In this document: positions 1 through 7,875 of the stretch, one piece after another | Layout of the letters: the number at the start of each line of letters is the position of its first letter | How positions within the stretch are numbered: position 1 is the first letter of the stretch | Assembly (NCBI RefSeq): GCF_003033885.1 | Contig: NZ_CP024081.1 | Location: 4,714,388 to 4,778,387, forward strand | Reading direction: 5' to 3' | DNA: 64,000 nucleotides | From: Pseudomonas rhizophila | GTDB lineage: Bacteria > Pseudomonadota > Gammaproteobacteria > Pseudomonadales > Pseudomonadaceae | Program-made: the position numbers and the translations under genes | The notes under the pieces: generated by a model | What the model saw: the letters and a program-made list of their open reading frames with translations, nothing else | Told to the model about the DNA's origin: nothing | Databases searched by the model: none

Positions 1-722
1 GGGTCAAACGCATCCACGCGCTGGGCTTCAGCGTCGAGATATGGAACTGGACGACCAAAGACATCCAGGCTCTCGTCGCGACTGGCGCGGATTTCACCTC
101 CATGACCGGCTACATCTCGGGCAACCTGACCGATCCCGAGGATATCCAGCAATTGCTCGACAGCGCCCAGGAATCTCTAGCCGTCGCAGCCCAATTGGGT
201 TGCCCGAGCCTGAACCTGCACGGCACCGGCCTGGGTGATCAAGGATTGCCAGTCAAACCCGTTGCCCAGACCACCGGCCGCATGTGGTTGAGCGCCTGCA
301 AGACACTGGAAAAAATAGCCCGCCTGGGCGAAGACGCGGGCCGGGTATTCCTGCTGGAAAACCTCAACACTGAAGTCGACCACCCGGGCACGCCTTTCGC
401 CCGCGCTGACGATACCCTGGCACTGATCGAGGCCGTGGGCAGCCCGCACCTGAAGATGAACCTGGACCTCTATCACGCACAGATCGGTGAAGGAAACCTG
501 ATCGAACTGATCCAGCGCGCCGGCAACGCCATCGGCGAAATCCAGGTCGCCGACGTTCCTGGCCGCATGGAGCCCGGCACCGGCGAAATCCACTATCGCG
601 CCATTGCCAGGGCCTTGTTCGGCATGGGATACAGCGGTGTCGTCGGCCTCGAAGGCTGGGCCAGCGGTGACAGCGAAGTCGCGCTTGAGCGTTTCCGGCA
701 GGCCTTCACGCTTGATGGATGA
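1..722 (+). CDS. Hydroxypyruvate isomerase-like TIM-barrel sugar isomerase (5' end outside window)
   Basis: The reading frame is open from base 3, so the N-terminus lies left of the window; about 239 residues are visible. It belongs to the xylose-isomerase-like TIM barrel superfamily (sugar phosphate isomerase/epimerase). The segments LLENLN, MNLDLYHAQ and QVADVPGRMEPGTGEI place it close to the hydroxypyruvate isomerase (Hyi) group, where Glu, Asp and His residues in such strands bind the metal and substrate. The next gene encodes a periplasmic sugar-binding protein, which suggests a sugar or inositol catabolic setting, but the exact substrate cannot be read from the sequence. The family is clear; the reaction is an inference. 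Confidence 0.75.
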   Translation, partial: VKRIHALGFSVEIWNWTTKDIQALVATGADFTSMTGYISGNLTDPEDIQQLLDSAQESLAVAAQLGCPSLNLHGTGLGDQGLPVKPVAQTTGRMWLSACKTLEKIARLGEDAGRVFLLENLNTEVDHPGTPFARADDTLALIEAVGSPHLKMNLDLYHAQIGEGNLIELIQRAGNAIGEIQVADVPGRMEPGTGEIHYRAIARALFGMGYSGVVGLEGWASGDSEVALERFRQAFTLDG

Positions 723-803
723 AGCCCGCGCCGAACTCAATACGTGCGGCAGATTTTCAGCTCTTGGTGACGTACCACTCATAACAACAAAAGGAAAACC
801 ATC

Positions 804-1730
804 ATGCGTCGTTGCACACTGCTTTTCGCCACCCTGCTATTGCTCTTGAGCCAATGGGCCAGCGCCGACTATCGCATCGGCGTCAGCATCGCCAGGGTCG
901 ACGACAACTTCATGACCTACGTGCGTAACGGCCTGGACGAGGCCGCGAAAAAGGAAAACGTGCAGATTCAATTCGAGGACGCCCAAGGCGATGTAGTGCG
1001 CCAACTCAACCAAGTCCAGGGCTTTATCAACCAGAAAGTGGATGCAGTCATTGTCCTGCCGGTGGACACCTCCGCCACAGCCAACATCACCCGCGCCGCG
1101 GTCGAAGCGAAGACGCCGCTGGTCTACGTCAACCGCCACCCGGACGAGCGCACCCTGCCCAAAGGCGTTGTCACCGTGGCGTCCAATGACATTGAGGCCG
1201 GACAACTGCAGATGCGTTACCTGGCCGAAAAGCTCGGGGGCAAGGGCAACCTGGCGATCATCATGGGCGACCTGGCGCAAAACGCCACCCACGACCGCAC
1301 CGAAGGCGTCAAACAGGTGCTCAAGGATTATCCCGGGATCAAGATTGTCGAGCAGCAAAGTGCCGAGTGGCAGCGCAGCAAAGGGATGGACCTGACCAGC
1401 AACTGGTTGCTGGCTGGGAGCCGTTTCGATGCCATCGTCGCCAACAATGACGAGATGGCCATCGGTGCGGCCATGGCACTGCAACAGGCCGGCAAAGCCA
1501 AGGGCGAGATCGCGATTGTCGGCATCGACGGCTTGCCTGACGGCCTGGCGGCAATCAAGCGCGGGATGCTGGTCGCCTCGGTATTCCAGGACCCCAAGGC
1601 CCAAGCGACCAGCGCGGTGCAAGCAGCACTCAAGATGATCAAGGGAGAGCCGGTGGAAACGGACGTCTGGGTACCCTTTCAGTTGATCAAGCCTGAGCAA
1701 TTGGCGGTGTTTGAACAACATTACAAGTAG
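804..1730 (+). CDS. Periplasmic sugar-binding protein of an ABC transporter (ribose/inositol type)
   Basis: A 308-aa protein with a clear signal peptide: Arg-Arg at the N-terminus, a leucine-rich core and a likely cut after ASA near residue 22. The mature part has the type-1 periplasmic binding fold shared with LacI regulators; RIGVSIARVDDNF, VDAVIVLPVDTS and AIVGIDGLPDGLAAI are family hallmarks. It would capture a monosaccharide or inositol in the periplasm and pass it to a membrane ABC transporter. AAAGG lies about 8 bases before the ATG. No permease or ATPase gene follows, since the next gene is on the other strand, so the transporter must be encoded left of the window or elsewhere. Confidence 0.85.
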   Translation: MRRCTLLFATLLLLLSQWASADYRIGVSIARVDDNFMTYVRNGLDEAAKKENVQIQFEDAQGDVVRQLNQVQGFINQKVDAVIVLPVDTSATANITRAAVEAKTPLVYVNRHPDERTLPKGVVTVASNDIEAGQLQMRYLAEKLGGKGNLAIIMGDLAQNATHDRTEGVKQVLKDYPGIKIVEQQSAEWQRSKGMDLTSNWLLAGSRFDAIVANNDEMAIGAAMALQQAGKAKGEIAIVGIDGLPDGLAAIKRGMLVASVFQDPKAQATSAVQAALKMIKGEPVETDVWVPFQLIKPEQLAVFEQHYK

Positions 1731-1748
1731 CGAAAAGCTCAACACTTC

Positions 1749-1776
1749 GCCGCGATCCCGGCAAGGGATCAGCGGC
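1749..1776. terminator. Hairpin between convergent genes
   Basis: GCCGCGATCCC at 1749-1759 can pair with GGGATC (1765-1770) and GCGGC (1772-1776), with one bulged A and a five-base loop. It sits just after the sugar-binding protein stop and before the end of the convergent lysR gene. There is no T tract, so it is a likely but unproven terminator. Confidence 0.5.
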
Positions 1777-1833
1777 GATTCACAACCCCAAACCCTATTG
1801 AGCAACACAGCGCGTCATATAAAACCCGCCGAG

Positions 1834-2709
1834 TCACTGCCCCACCCTGGCCCAGAATTCTTCGGCAGATGGACTGAGTGGCGCTACTGGACGGGTCAGA
1901 TGAATTTCCAGCGGTATATCCCAGCTTTCGTCGAGCGCTCTGACCAGGCGCCCATCCAGTATTTCTTGCTCGGTGAGGCTCCTGGGCAACCAGGCCACGC
2001 CTTTGCTTTCCAGGGCCATGGACATTAGCACCGCTGCAAGGTGGCTGCTAAAAAGTGGTTTGAGGTGAAGGTAATCTTCTTTGCCACGCAGTCTGTGCGC
2101 GACGATACGCCCCAAACCGGATTCATGGGTGTAAGCGAGGTACGGCAATGCCGCAGGCGAGGTGCCGAAGTTAGCGCAGGCACTCGCAAGAGGAACGAGA
2201 ACATCTTCACCCACCTTCTTGCCGATGAACTGATCAGGGGCCAGTAGCGGTGGAACATCGGGATGGCGGTGGCAGAGCAGAAACTGAACCTGGCCATGTA
2301 TCAGCATCTGCTCACAGGCAGCCATGCTGTCTGAGTGCAGTTGCACAGCCTCAATGGGGGCACCGTTCTCTGAGCTTCGCAGCCACTTGGGAAAAAATGT
2401 AAACGACAGGGAGTGAGTTGCCGCGAATTGAAGCGACTTGGCGGCCATTCCAGCAACCTCTTGAGCCTCGTTGCGCATTCTGTACAAGCGCCTGGCAGCC
2501 TCTTGGGCACTTGGCAAAATTTGCCTGCCAGCTTCAGTAAGCGTCGCTCCTTGAGGCGTTCGAACGAACAACTGCACCCCCATCCAACTCTCTAACGAGC
2601 GCACTCTGCGGCTGAATGCCGGCTGGGTAACGTGCCGCGCTTCAGCCGCCCGAACAAAGCTGCCGTACTCCGCAAGCGCTGAAAAATCTTCAAGCCAGAC
2701 GAGTTCCAA
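1834..2709 (-). CDS. LysR-family regulator, probable control of the D-tartrate genes
   Basis: The proposed protein has 291 residues from a TTG start at 2709, chosen because AGGAGG lies 8 bases upstream and because the sequence from there (LVWLEDFSALAEYGSF) aligns with the normal LysR start. A longer frame to 2769 lacks such a signal. The N-terminal winged helix-turn-helix contains RAAEARHVTQPAFSRRVRSL, followed by the usual effector-binding region. The gene is divergent from the tartrate dehydratase gene with about 100 bases between them, the standard layout for a LysR regulator and its target. The ligand is presumably D-tartrate (inference). Confidence 0.88.
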   Translation of the reverse strand: MELVWLEDFSALAEYGSFVRAAEARHVTQPAFSRRVRSLESWMGVQLFVRTPQGATLTEAGRQILPSAQEAARRLYRMRNEAQEVAGMAAKSLQFAATHSLSFTFFPKWLRSSENGAPIEAVQLHSDSMAACEQMLIHGQVQFLLCHRHPDVPPLLAPDQFIGKKVGEDVLVPLASACANFGTSPAALPYLAYTHESGLGRIVAHRLRGKEDYLHLKPLFSSHLAAVLMSMALESKGVAWLPRSLTEQEILDGRLVRALDESWDIPLEIHLTRPVAPLSPSAEEFWARVGQ

Positions 2710-2808
2710 GGGCCATGCCTCCTGTGCATAGGGTGCGGCATTAATAGCATTGGGCGGGTGCCATCGCAAAGCCTAACGTGGGCCTACAAACAACAAGAGG
2801 ACCCCGTC

Positions 2809-3978
2809 ATGCGCATCGTAGACATTCGTGAAAAAACTGTTTCCATTGCCTCCCCAATCGCTAACGCCTACATCGATTTTTCGAAAATGACCTGCTCGGT
2901 TGTCGCGGTCATCACTGATGTAATTCGTGATGGGAAGCCTGTCATTGGCTACGGTTTCAACTCCAATGGTCGCTATGGCCAGGGCGCACTGATGCGTGAT
3001 CGTTTCCTGGCGCGTATCACGCAAGCGGATCCAGACACGCTCGTCGACCATGAAAACAACAACCTGGATCCGTTCGCCATCTGGAAAACCTTGATGACCA
3101 ACGAAAAGCCAGGCGGCCATGGCGAGCGCTCTGTCGCCGTTGGCACCATCGACATGGCGGTATGGGATGCCGTCGCCAAGATTGAAGGCAAACCGCTGTA
3201 TCGCCTGCTGGCCGACCGTTACCGTAACGGCGTGGCCGATGACAAGGTCTGGGTCTATGCAGCGGGCGGCTACTACTACCCTGGCAAAGACCAGACCAAG
3301 CTCAAGGTAGAAATGCAGAGCTATCTGGATCGTGGCTACGACGTCGTCAAGATGAAGATTGGTGCGGTACCGCTGGACGAAGATATCCGTCGCATCGAAG
3401 CGGTACTTGAAGTGGTTGGCGACGGCCGTCGGTTGGCGGTCGACGCCAATGGTCGTTTCGATCTTCAGACCGGTATTGCGTACGCTGAAGCCATCAAGAA
3501 GTACAACCTCTTCTGGTACGAAGAGGTTGGCGATCCGCTGGATTACGCACTCCAGGCCGAGCTTGCCAATCACTATGAACTGCCCATGGCTACCGGTGAA
3601 AACCTGTTCTCTCACCAGGATGCCCGTAACCTGCTGCGCCACGGTGGCATGCGCCCCGATCGCGACTACCTCCAGTTCGACTGTGCTCTGTCCTACGGGC
3701 TCGTGGAGTACATGCGCACCCTGAAGGTGATGGAAGAAATGGGTTGGTCTTCCCGCCGCGTAGTGCCCCATGGCGGTCACCAGATGTCCCTGAACATCGC
3801 AGCGGGTCTGCACCTGGGCGGCAACGAATCTTACCCGGATGTGTTCCAGCCGTTCGGCGGCTTCGCTGACGGCATCCGCGTGGAAAACGGCTATGTCGGT
3901 CTGCCGGATATTCCAGGTGTTGGCTTCGAGGCCAAGTCCGCTTTGTACGCAGTGATGCGTGAGTTGGGCGAAGGCTGA
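2809..3978 (+). CDS. tarD: D-(-)-tartrate dehydratase
   Basis: A 389-aa enolase-superfamily enzyme that dehydrates D-tartrate to oxaloacetate in the cytoplasm. From memory it matches the characterised Bradyrhizobium enzyme over its whole length, offset by one residue. The expected residues are present: Lys181 and Lys183 in VKMKIG, metal ligands Asp212 (DANGRF), Glu238 (YEEVGDP) and Glu264 (TGENLFSH), and catalytic His321 (VPHGGHQ). The start is the ATG at 2809; an upstream in-frame codon at 2758 would add residues absent from the family. It is followed by a dicarboxylate carrier gene, which fits uptake plus first step of tartrate use. Confidence 0.93.
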   Translation: MRIVDIREKTVSIASPIANAYIDFSKMTCSVVAVITDVIRDGKPVIGYGFNSNGRYGQGALMRDRFLARITQADPDTLVDHENNNLDPFAIWKTLMTNEKPGGHGERSVAVGTIDMAVWDAVAKIEGKPLYRLLADRYRNGVADDKVWVYAAGGYYYPGKDQTKLKVEMQSYLDRGYDVVKMKIGAVPLDEDIRRIEAVLEVVGDGRRLAVDANGRFDLQTGIAYAEAIKKYNLFWYEEVGDPLDYALQAELANHYELPMATGENLFSHQDARNLLRHGGMRPDRDYLQFDCALSYGLVEYMRTLKVMEEMGWSSRRVVPHGGHQMSLNIAAGLHLGGNESYPDVFQPFGGFADGIRVENGYVGLPDIPGVGFEAKSALYAVMRELGEG

Positions 3979-3989
3979 TCAACCTCGAT

Positions 3990-4041
3990 CTGCGGTCTCT
4001 TTGAAAGAGGCCGCAGCCCCCGGCGTCACCCACTGACGCCG
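3990..4041 (+). promoter_or_regulatory. Two adjacent hairpins between tarD and dctA
   Basis: The first hairpin pairs CTGCGG (3990-3995) with CCGCAG (4011-4016), extended inward by CTCTT/AAGAG. The second pairs CGGCGTCA (4021-4028) with TGACGCCG (4034-4041). Neither is followed by a T tract. Such tandem stems between cotranscribed genes can stabilise the upstream mRNA or lower downstream expression; the role here is inferred. Confidence 0.5.
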
Positions 4042-4080
4042 AGCCACATGCCCATCACAACAATAAAATGAGGTGCTTCC

Positions 4081-5388
4081 GTGGAAATCTCCAAGTCCCG
4101 CTGGTATGGCCAGCTGTATGTGCAAGTGCTGATCGGCATCGTGATCGGTGCAGCAATCGGTTACTTCGTGCCTGATATCGGAGCCAAGCTGCAACCCTTT
4201 GCCGATGGCTTCATCAAACTGATCAAAATGCTGTTGGCGCCCATTATTTTCGGTACGGTCGTTGTGGGTATCGCAAAGATGGGCAATATCAAAGAAGTCG
4301 GCCGGATTGGCGTGAAAGCGCTGATCTACTTCGAGATTCTTTCAACCATCGCCCTGGTCGTCGGCCTCATTGTGGTCAACATCGTGAAGCCTGGCGTCGG
4401 TATGAACATCAACGCCAGCGCGCTTGATGGAGGTGCCATTAGCAAATACAGCCAAGCTGCCAGTGAGCAAGGCGGCACCATTGATTTCTTTCTCAATATC
4501 ATCCCGCAAACCTTCATCGGCGCATTCTCCAATGGCGTCATGCTTCAGGTCATCCTGCTTTCGGTATTGATGGGTGTCGCCCTGGTTCAAATGGGTGAAA
4601 CCAGCAAGCCACTGATCAACACCCTTGACCTGTTCCTGCAAGGCCTGTTCAAGATCGTTGCAATGGTCATGCGCTTGGCGCCGATTGGCGCGGGTGCCGG
4701 CATGGCTTTCACGATCGGCAAATACGGGATTGGCACCTTGCTGTCACTCGGCCAGTTGCTGGTCGCGCTCTACATCACGACCTTGTTTTTCATCGTGGTC
4801 GTGCTGGGTACGGTTGCTCGATGGTCGGGCATGCCGCTTCTGCAATTTCTTCGTTATTTCAAAGATGAAATCCTCATCACCCTTGGCACCTGCTCAACCG
4901 AAGCCGTGCTGCCACGAATGATGGTGAAACTTGAAAAGCTTGGCTGCAAAAAATCGGTAGTGGGCATGGTGTTGCCTACGGGGTACACCTTCAATGCGGA
5001 CGGCACCTGTATCTATCTCACCATGGCCGCCATCTTCATCGCACAGGCGACCAATACGCCACTGACCTTTGTGGATCAGATGATTCTGCTAGGCGTGTTC
5101 CTGCTGACTTCAAAAGGCTCGGCTGGGGTGGCGGGTGCGGGGTTTGTGACACTGGCTGCAACGCTCACAACCATTCACTCCATTCCTCTGGTCGGCCTCG
5201 TTTTGCTCCTGGGCATTGACCGGTTCCTCAACGAAGCGCGAGCCGTGACCAACCTGATCGGTAACGGTATCGGCACCATCGCCATTGCCAAGTGGGACAA
5301 CTCGTTCGATGTCGAGGCCTGCGAGCGTGAGATCGCCGCCATGAAACACCAAAAGGCGACAAGAAAGGCATTGCTGGCGCAAAAATAA
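4081..5388 (+). CDS. dctA: DctA-type dicarboxylate/tartrate:cation symporter
   Basis: A 435-aa inner-membrane carrier of the DAACS (glutamate/C4-dicarboxylate) family. It has many hydrophobic segments and the family's signature substrate region: TLGTCSTEAVLPRM, GYTFNADGTCIYLT and LLTSKGSAGVAGAGF. The start is GTG at 4081, with GAGGTG upstream at a good distance. It lies 102 bases after the D-tartrate dehydratase gene, so the most likely cargo is D-tartrate, a hydroxylated C4 dicarboxylate; this specificity is inferred from context. It is probably a paralogue of the housekeeping DctA found elsewhere in Pseudomonas genomes. Confidence 0.9.
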   Translation: MEISKSRWYGQLYVQVLIGIVIGAAIGYFVPDIGAKLQPFADGFIKLIKMLLAPIIFGTVVVGIAKMGNIKEVGRIGVKALIYFEILSTIALVVGLIVVNIVKPGVGMNINASALDGGAISKYSQAASEQGGTIDFFLNIIPQTFIGAFSNGVMLQVILLSVLMGVALVQMGETSKPLINTLDLFLQGLFKIVAMVMRLAPIGAGAGMAFTIGKYGIGTLLSLGQLLVALYITTLFFIVVVLGTVARWSGMPLLQFLRYFKDEILITLGTCSTEAVLPRMMVKLEKLGCKKSVVGMVLPTGYTFNADGTCIYLTMAAIFIAQATNTPLTFVDQMILLGVFLLTSKGSAGVAGAGFVTLAATLTTIHSIPLVGLVLLLGIDRFLNEARAVTNLIGNGIGTIAIAKWDNSFDVEACEREIAAMKHQKATRKALLAQK

Positions 5389-5401
5389 TCCGTAAGGCGC
5401 T

Positions 5402-5434
5402 CCGGTCATTCCGTTTAAACCACGGCATGACCGG
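5402..5434. terminator. Hairpin after the dicarboxylate carrier gene
   Basis: CCGGTCAT (5402-5409) pairs with ATGACCGG (5427-5434), with an inner CCG/CGG pairing. It lies between two convergent genes, the carrier and the TetR gene, and could stop transcription from both sides. No T tract follows. Confidence 0.45.
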
Positions 5435-5458
5435 TAGTGGTTTGCGTTTGGACGAAAG

Positions 5459-6052
5459 CTACACGTTATTCTTCAGGCTTTCAGGGCTACCTGCGCATAG
5501 ACCATCCATCACCAAGTCCATCAATCTGGCGAGACGTGGGCGCCATTCGCTCTGGGAATCTATTTGCCATATTCCAGCAGTGGCTAGAAAAAAGTCGTCG
5601 TGGGTAACCCCGCTACGAATCGTTCCGGCCTTTTCATTAGCCCTCAAAAGCAACTCGGCGGCTGCCTGGACCGGCGCGTATCCCGACTTCCCAGGAAATT
5701 CGTAAGTAGAGGCTGCTTGCCGTATCGCGGTCGCAAGTCCCGCCTTGGTCATTGCATATTCAACGAGGCAGTCCATCCACTCTCGGAGGGCCTCCTTAGG
5801 GGGTTTTGTGGCGAGCAGCTGTTCGGCCAACGAGGCCACTTGCTGCATTTCGAATTGGTAGACCTCGAATACCAGCGCCTCTCTGTTGGCGAAATGGCGA
5901 TAGAACGTGCCCTGTCCCACTCCAGCCTTCTTCGCAATCGCACTCAGCGGGACCGCAGGATCGAGCGTCAGCTCTGCCACAGCGACCTTCAGAATTCGTT
6001 CTCGATTTTTCTTGGCGTCAGAACGCATCGCCACTTCGTCATTCCTGGGCAA
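5459..6052 (-). CDS. TetR-family repressor, divergent from SDR gene
   Basis: A 197-aa regulator with an N-terminal TetR helix-turn-helix (SAIAKKAGVGQGTFYRHFAN) and a helical C-terminal ligand domain. The frame can begin with TTG at 6052, preceded by GAAGGAAA, or with ATG at 6028; the helix-turn-helix is intact either way. It is transcribed away from an SDR oxidoreductase gene, and the gap holds two palindromes suited to a TetR dimer. It most likely represses its own gene and the SDR gene until an unknown small molecule binds. Confidence 0.85.
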   Translation of the reverse strand: MPRNDEVAMRSDAKKNRERILKVAVAELTLDPAVPLSAIAKKAGVGQGTFYRHFANREALVFEVYQFEMQQVASLAEQLLATKPPKEALREWMDCLVEYAMTKAGLATAIRQAASTYEFPGKSGYAPVQAAAELLLRANEKAGTIRSGVTHDDFFLATAGIWQIDSQSEWRPRLARLMDLVMDGLCAGSPESLKNNV

Positions 6053-6079
6053 AGTTATTTCCTTCGCTGCATTGCAAAG

Positions 6080-6124
6080 CGGACAGTTGTCCGGTAATTT
6101 TTAACACAAGTGGACAGCTGTCCG
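6080..6124. promoter_or_regulatory. Pair of TetR-type operator palindromes
   Basis: Two near-identical inverted repeats lie in the gap between the divergent TetR and SDR genes: GGACAGTTGTCC at 6081-6092 (the palindrome CGGACA/TGTCCG extends to 6080-6093) and GGACAGCTGTCC at 6112-6123, a perfect 12-base palindrome. Their starts are 31 bases apart, about three helical turns, so two dimers would bind the same DNA face. Binding by the adjacent TetR protein is inference from position and form. Confidence 0.7.
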
Positions 6125-6150
6125 CTTTTGTTCTCTTACTGGAGTTTACT

Positions 6151-6909
6151 ATGAACAGCACGGGCAACACGATTCTGGTTACCGGCAGCACCTCAGGCAT
6201 AGGCCTTGGTCTGGCGCTAAGGCTTCACCAGGCGGGAAACAACGTAATCATCGCGGGACGGCGCAAGGCTCTGCTCGACAAGATCGTGTCGGAACATCCA
6301 GGCATTGAATCGGTAGTGCTGGACGTCTGCGATCCACAATCCATCCAGCGCACCAGCGAAGCGCTTGCGATCAGTCACCCAAACCTGAACGTGCTCATAA
6401 ACAACGCGGGCATCATGCACTGGGAGGATCTGACTGATTCCCAATACCTGAGCACAGCCGAAGATATCGTGACAACGAACTTGCTTGGCACGATTCGCAT
6501 GGTGTACGCCTTGACTCCCCAACTGATCAAGCAGCCCAGTGCAACGATCATCAATGTCAGCTCGGCTTTGGCATTCGTCCCGCTGCCTGCGACACCGACC
6601 TACAGCGCAACCAAAGCGGCAGTTCATTCATTCACTCAAAGTCTTCGAGTGCAGCTGGAGAACTCATCAGTCGAGGTCATCGAGCTTGCGCCACCGGGAG
6701 TGCGTACCACTTTGCTTGGACAGGAAAATGACGAACACGCCATGCCCTTGGACGAGTTCCTGAATGAAATCTTCGCACTGCTCGAGATCGCTCCGACCCC
6801 ACAAGAACTGGTCGTCGAGCGCGCCAAGCCACTACGGTTTGCTGAAGCGAGCGGTTCACATGCTGAGGTACTCGAAATGCTTGCGGGATACAAACCACCG
6901 GCAGAATGA
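6151..6909 (+). CDS. Short-chain dehydrogenase/reductase, DltE-like
   Basis: A 252-aa classical SDR. The cofactor loop TGSTSGIG is at residues 11-18, NNAG at 84-87, catalytic Ser at 137/138, and Tyr151 and Lys155 in YSATK. The family resembles DltE-like oxidoreductases. The chosen ATG at 6151 lies after GGAG and immediately downstream of the proposed TetR operators; the longer frame upstream runs through the TetR gene and is not credible. Substrate unknown. It probably reduces a reactive carbonyl or oxidises an alcohol when the repressor is relieved. Confidence 0.85.
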   Translation: MNSTGNTILVTGSTSGIGLGLALRLHQAGNNVIIAGRRKALLDKIVSEHPGIESVVLDVCDPQSIQRTSEALAISHPNLNVLINNAGIMHWEDLTDSQYLSTAEDIVTTNLLGTIRMVYALTPQLIKQPSATIINVSSALAFVPLPATPTYSATKAAVHSFTQSLRVQLENSSVEVIELAPPGVRTTLLGQENDEHAMPLDEFLNEIFALLEIAPTPQELVVERAKPLRFAEASGSHAEVLEMLAGYKPPAE

Positions 6910-7025
6910 TCTCAACCGTGCGGATGACACCTGAAGTATTGCTGGATCTTCGCCACACGCTTACTTCGTTCGCACCCCCAGGCAACGGTAATTGAATATT
7001 GTTTGTATGCGAGGAGGTTATTGAC

Positions 7026-7760
7026 ATGAAAATCGGAATTATCGGCGCGGGCAACATTGGGGCTACTCTTGCCCGTAAGCTCGCTGCATGCGGCCATGAA
7101 GTGAAACTGGCCAACTCGAAGAGCCCTCAGAGTATTCAGGACCTCGCCAACGAAATCGGTGTACGGGCGGTGACCAAGGAAGACGCTGTGTCGGATGTGG
7201 ATGCGGTTATCCTCTCGATCCCCTTCGCGAAGTACCCCGATCTGCGCCAAACGTTAAGTCATGTTCCCGAGAAGGTCGTCGTCATTGACACGTCCAATTA
7301 CTATCCGGGACGAGACGGGGCGATCAAGGAGGTAGACGACGGCAAGCCCGAGAGCATCTGGGTAAGCGAGCAGATTGGTCGCCCGGTCGTCAAGGCATGG
7401 AACGCCGTTCTCGCAGCGACTCTTGCCGACAAAGGCCAACCAGCCGGGTCTTCAACACGCATCGCCTTACCCGTGGCTGGGGATGACCCCTATGCCGAGG
7501 CAATCGCGCAGGATCTTGTCGAGGATACCGGGTTCACCGCGCTTGCCGCTGGCAGCCTTGAAAGTTCATGGCATCAGCAACCAGGCACGCCTGCATACTG
7601 CACCGAACTAACCCTGCCGGAGCTAAAATCGGCCTTGTGTGCGGCTGATAAAATCAGGGCGCCTCAAAACCGGGACGCACTTCTGGCCAGATTCATGGCT
7701 CCCGGTGGTCAGTTTACACATGAGCAAATTGTTGCCACAAATCGTGCAATGACAGCCTGA
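7026..7760 (+). CDS. NADP-binding oxidoreductase, F420-dependent reductase family
   Basis: A 244-aa protein with an N-terminal Rossmann motif (KIGIIGAGNIGATLARKL) of the group annotated as NADP oxidoreductase, coenzyme F420-dependent. Pseudomonas does not make F420, so the true cofactor is probably NADP(H). GAGGAGG lies 8 bases before the ATG at 7026, a very strong ribosome site. It follows the SDR gene by 116 bases on the same strand, so the two may share control by the TetR repressor, although a separate promoter is possible. Substrate unknown. Confidence 0.8.
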   Translation: MKIGIIGAGNIGATLARKLAACGHEVKLANSKSPQSIQDLANEIGVRAVTKEDAVSDVDAVILSIPFAKYPDLRQTLSHVPEKVVVIDTSNYYPGRDGAIKEVDDGKPESIWVSEQIGRPVVKAWNAVLAATLADKGQPAGSSTRIALPVAGDDPYAEAIAQDLVEDTGFTALAAGSLESSWHQQPGTPAYCTELTLPELKSALCAADKIRAPQNRDALLARFMAPGGQFTHEQIVATNRAMTA

Positions 7761-7782
7761 CTATCGAACTGCTGAATCGCGC

Positions 7783-7806
7783 GGCCACCGCCAGATTAGG
7801 CGGTAG
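7783..7806. terminator. Hairpin between convergent genes
   Basis: ACCGCC pairs with GGCGGT around a six-base AGATTA loop, with an outer GGC/GCC extension after one mismatch. It lies between the end of the oxidoreductase gene and the end of the convergent aminotransferase gene. There is no T tract. Confidence 0.4.
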
Positions 7807-7875
7807 CCGTCGCTCAATCTCAACGCCGGCAAAGCACAATCCGTTACGGCGGGCGCGCATCGGCGGATCAAATGA

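Noticed and set aside
5806..6150. N-terminal extension of the SDR reading frame
   Set aside because: The extension runs antisense through the TetR gene and across its operators; the ATG at 6151 begins the SDR fold exactly.
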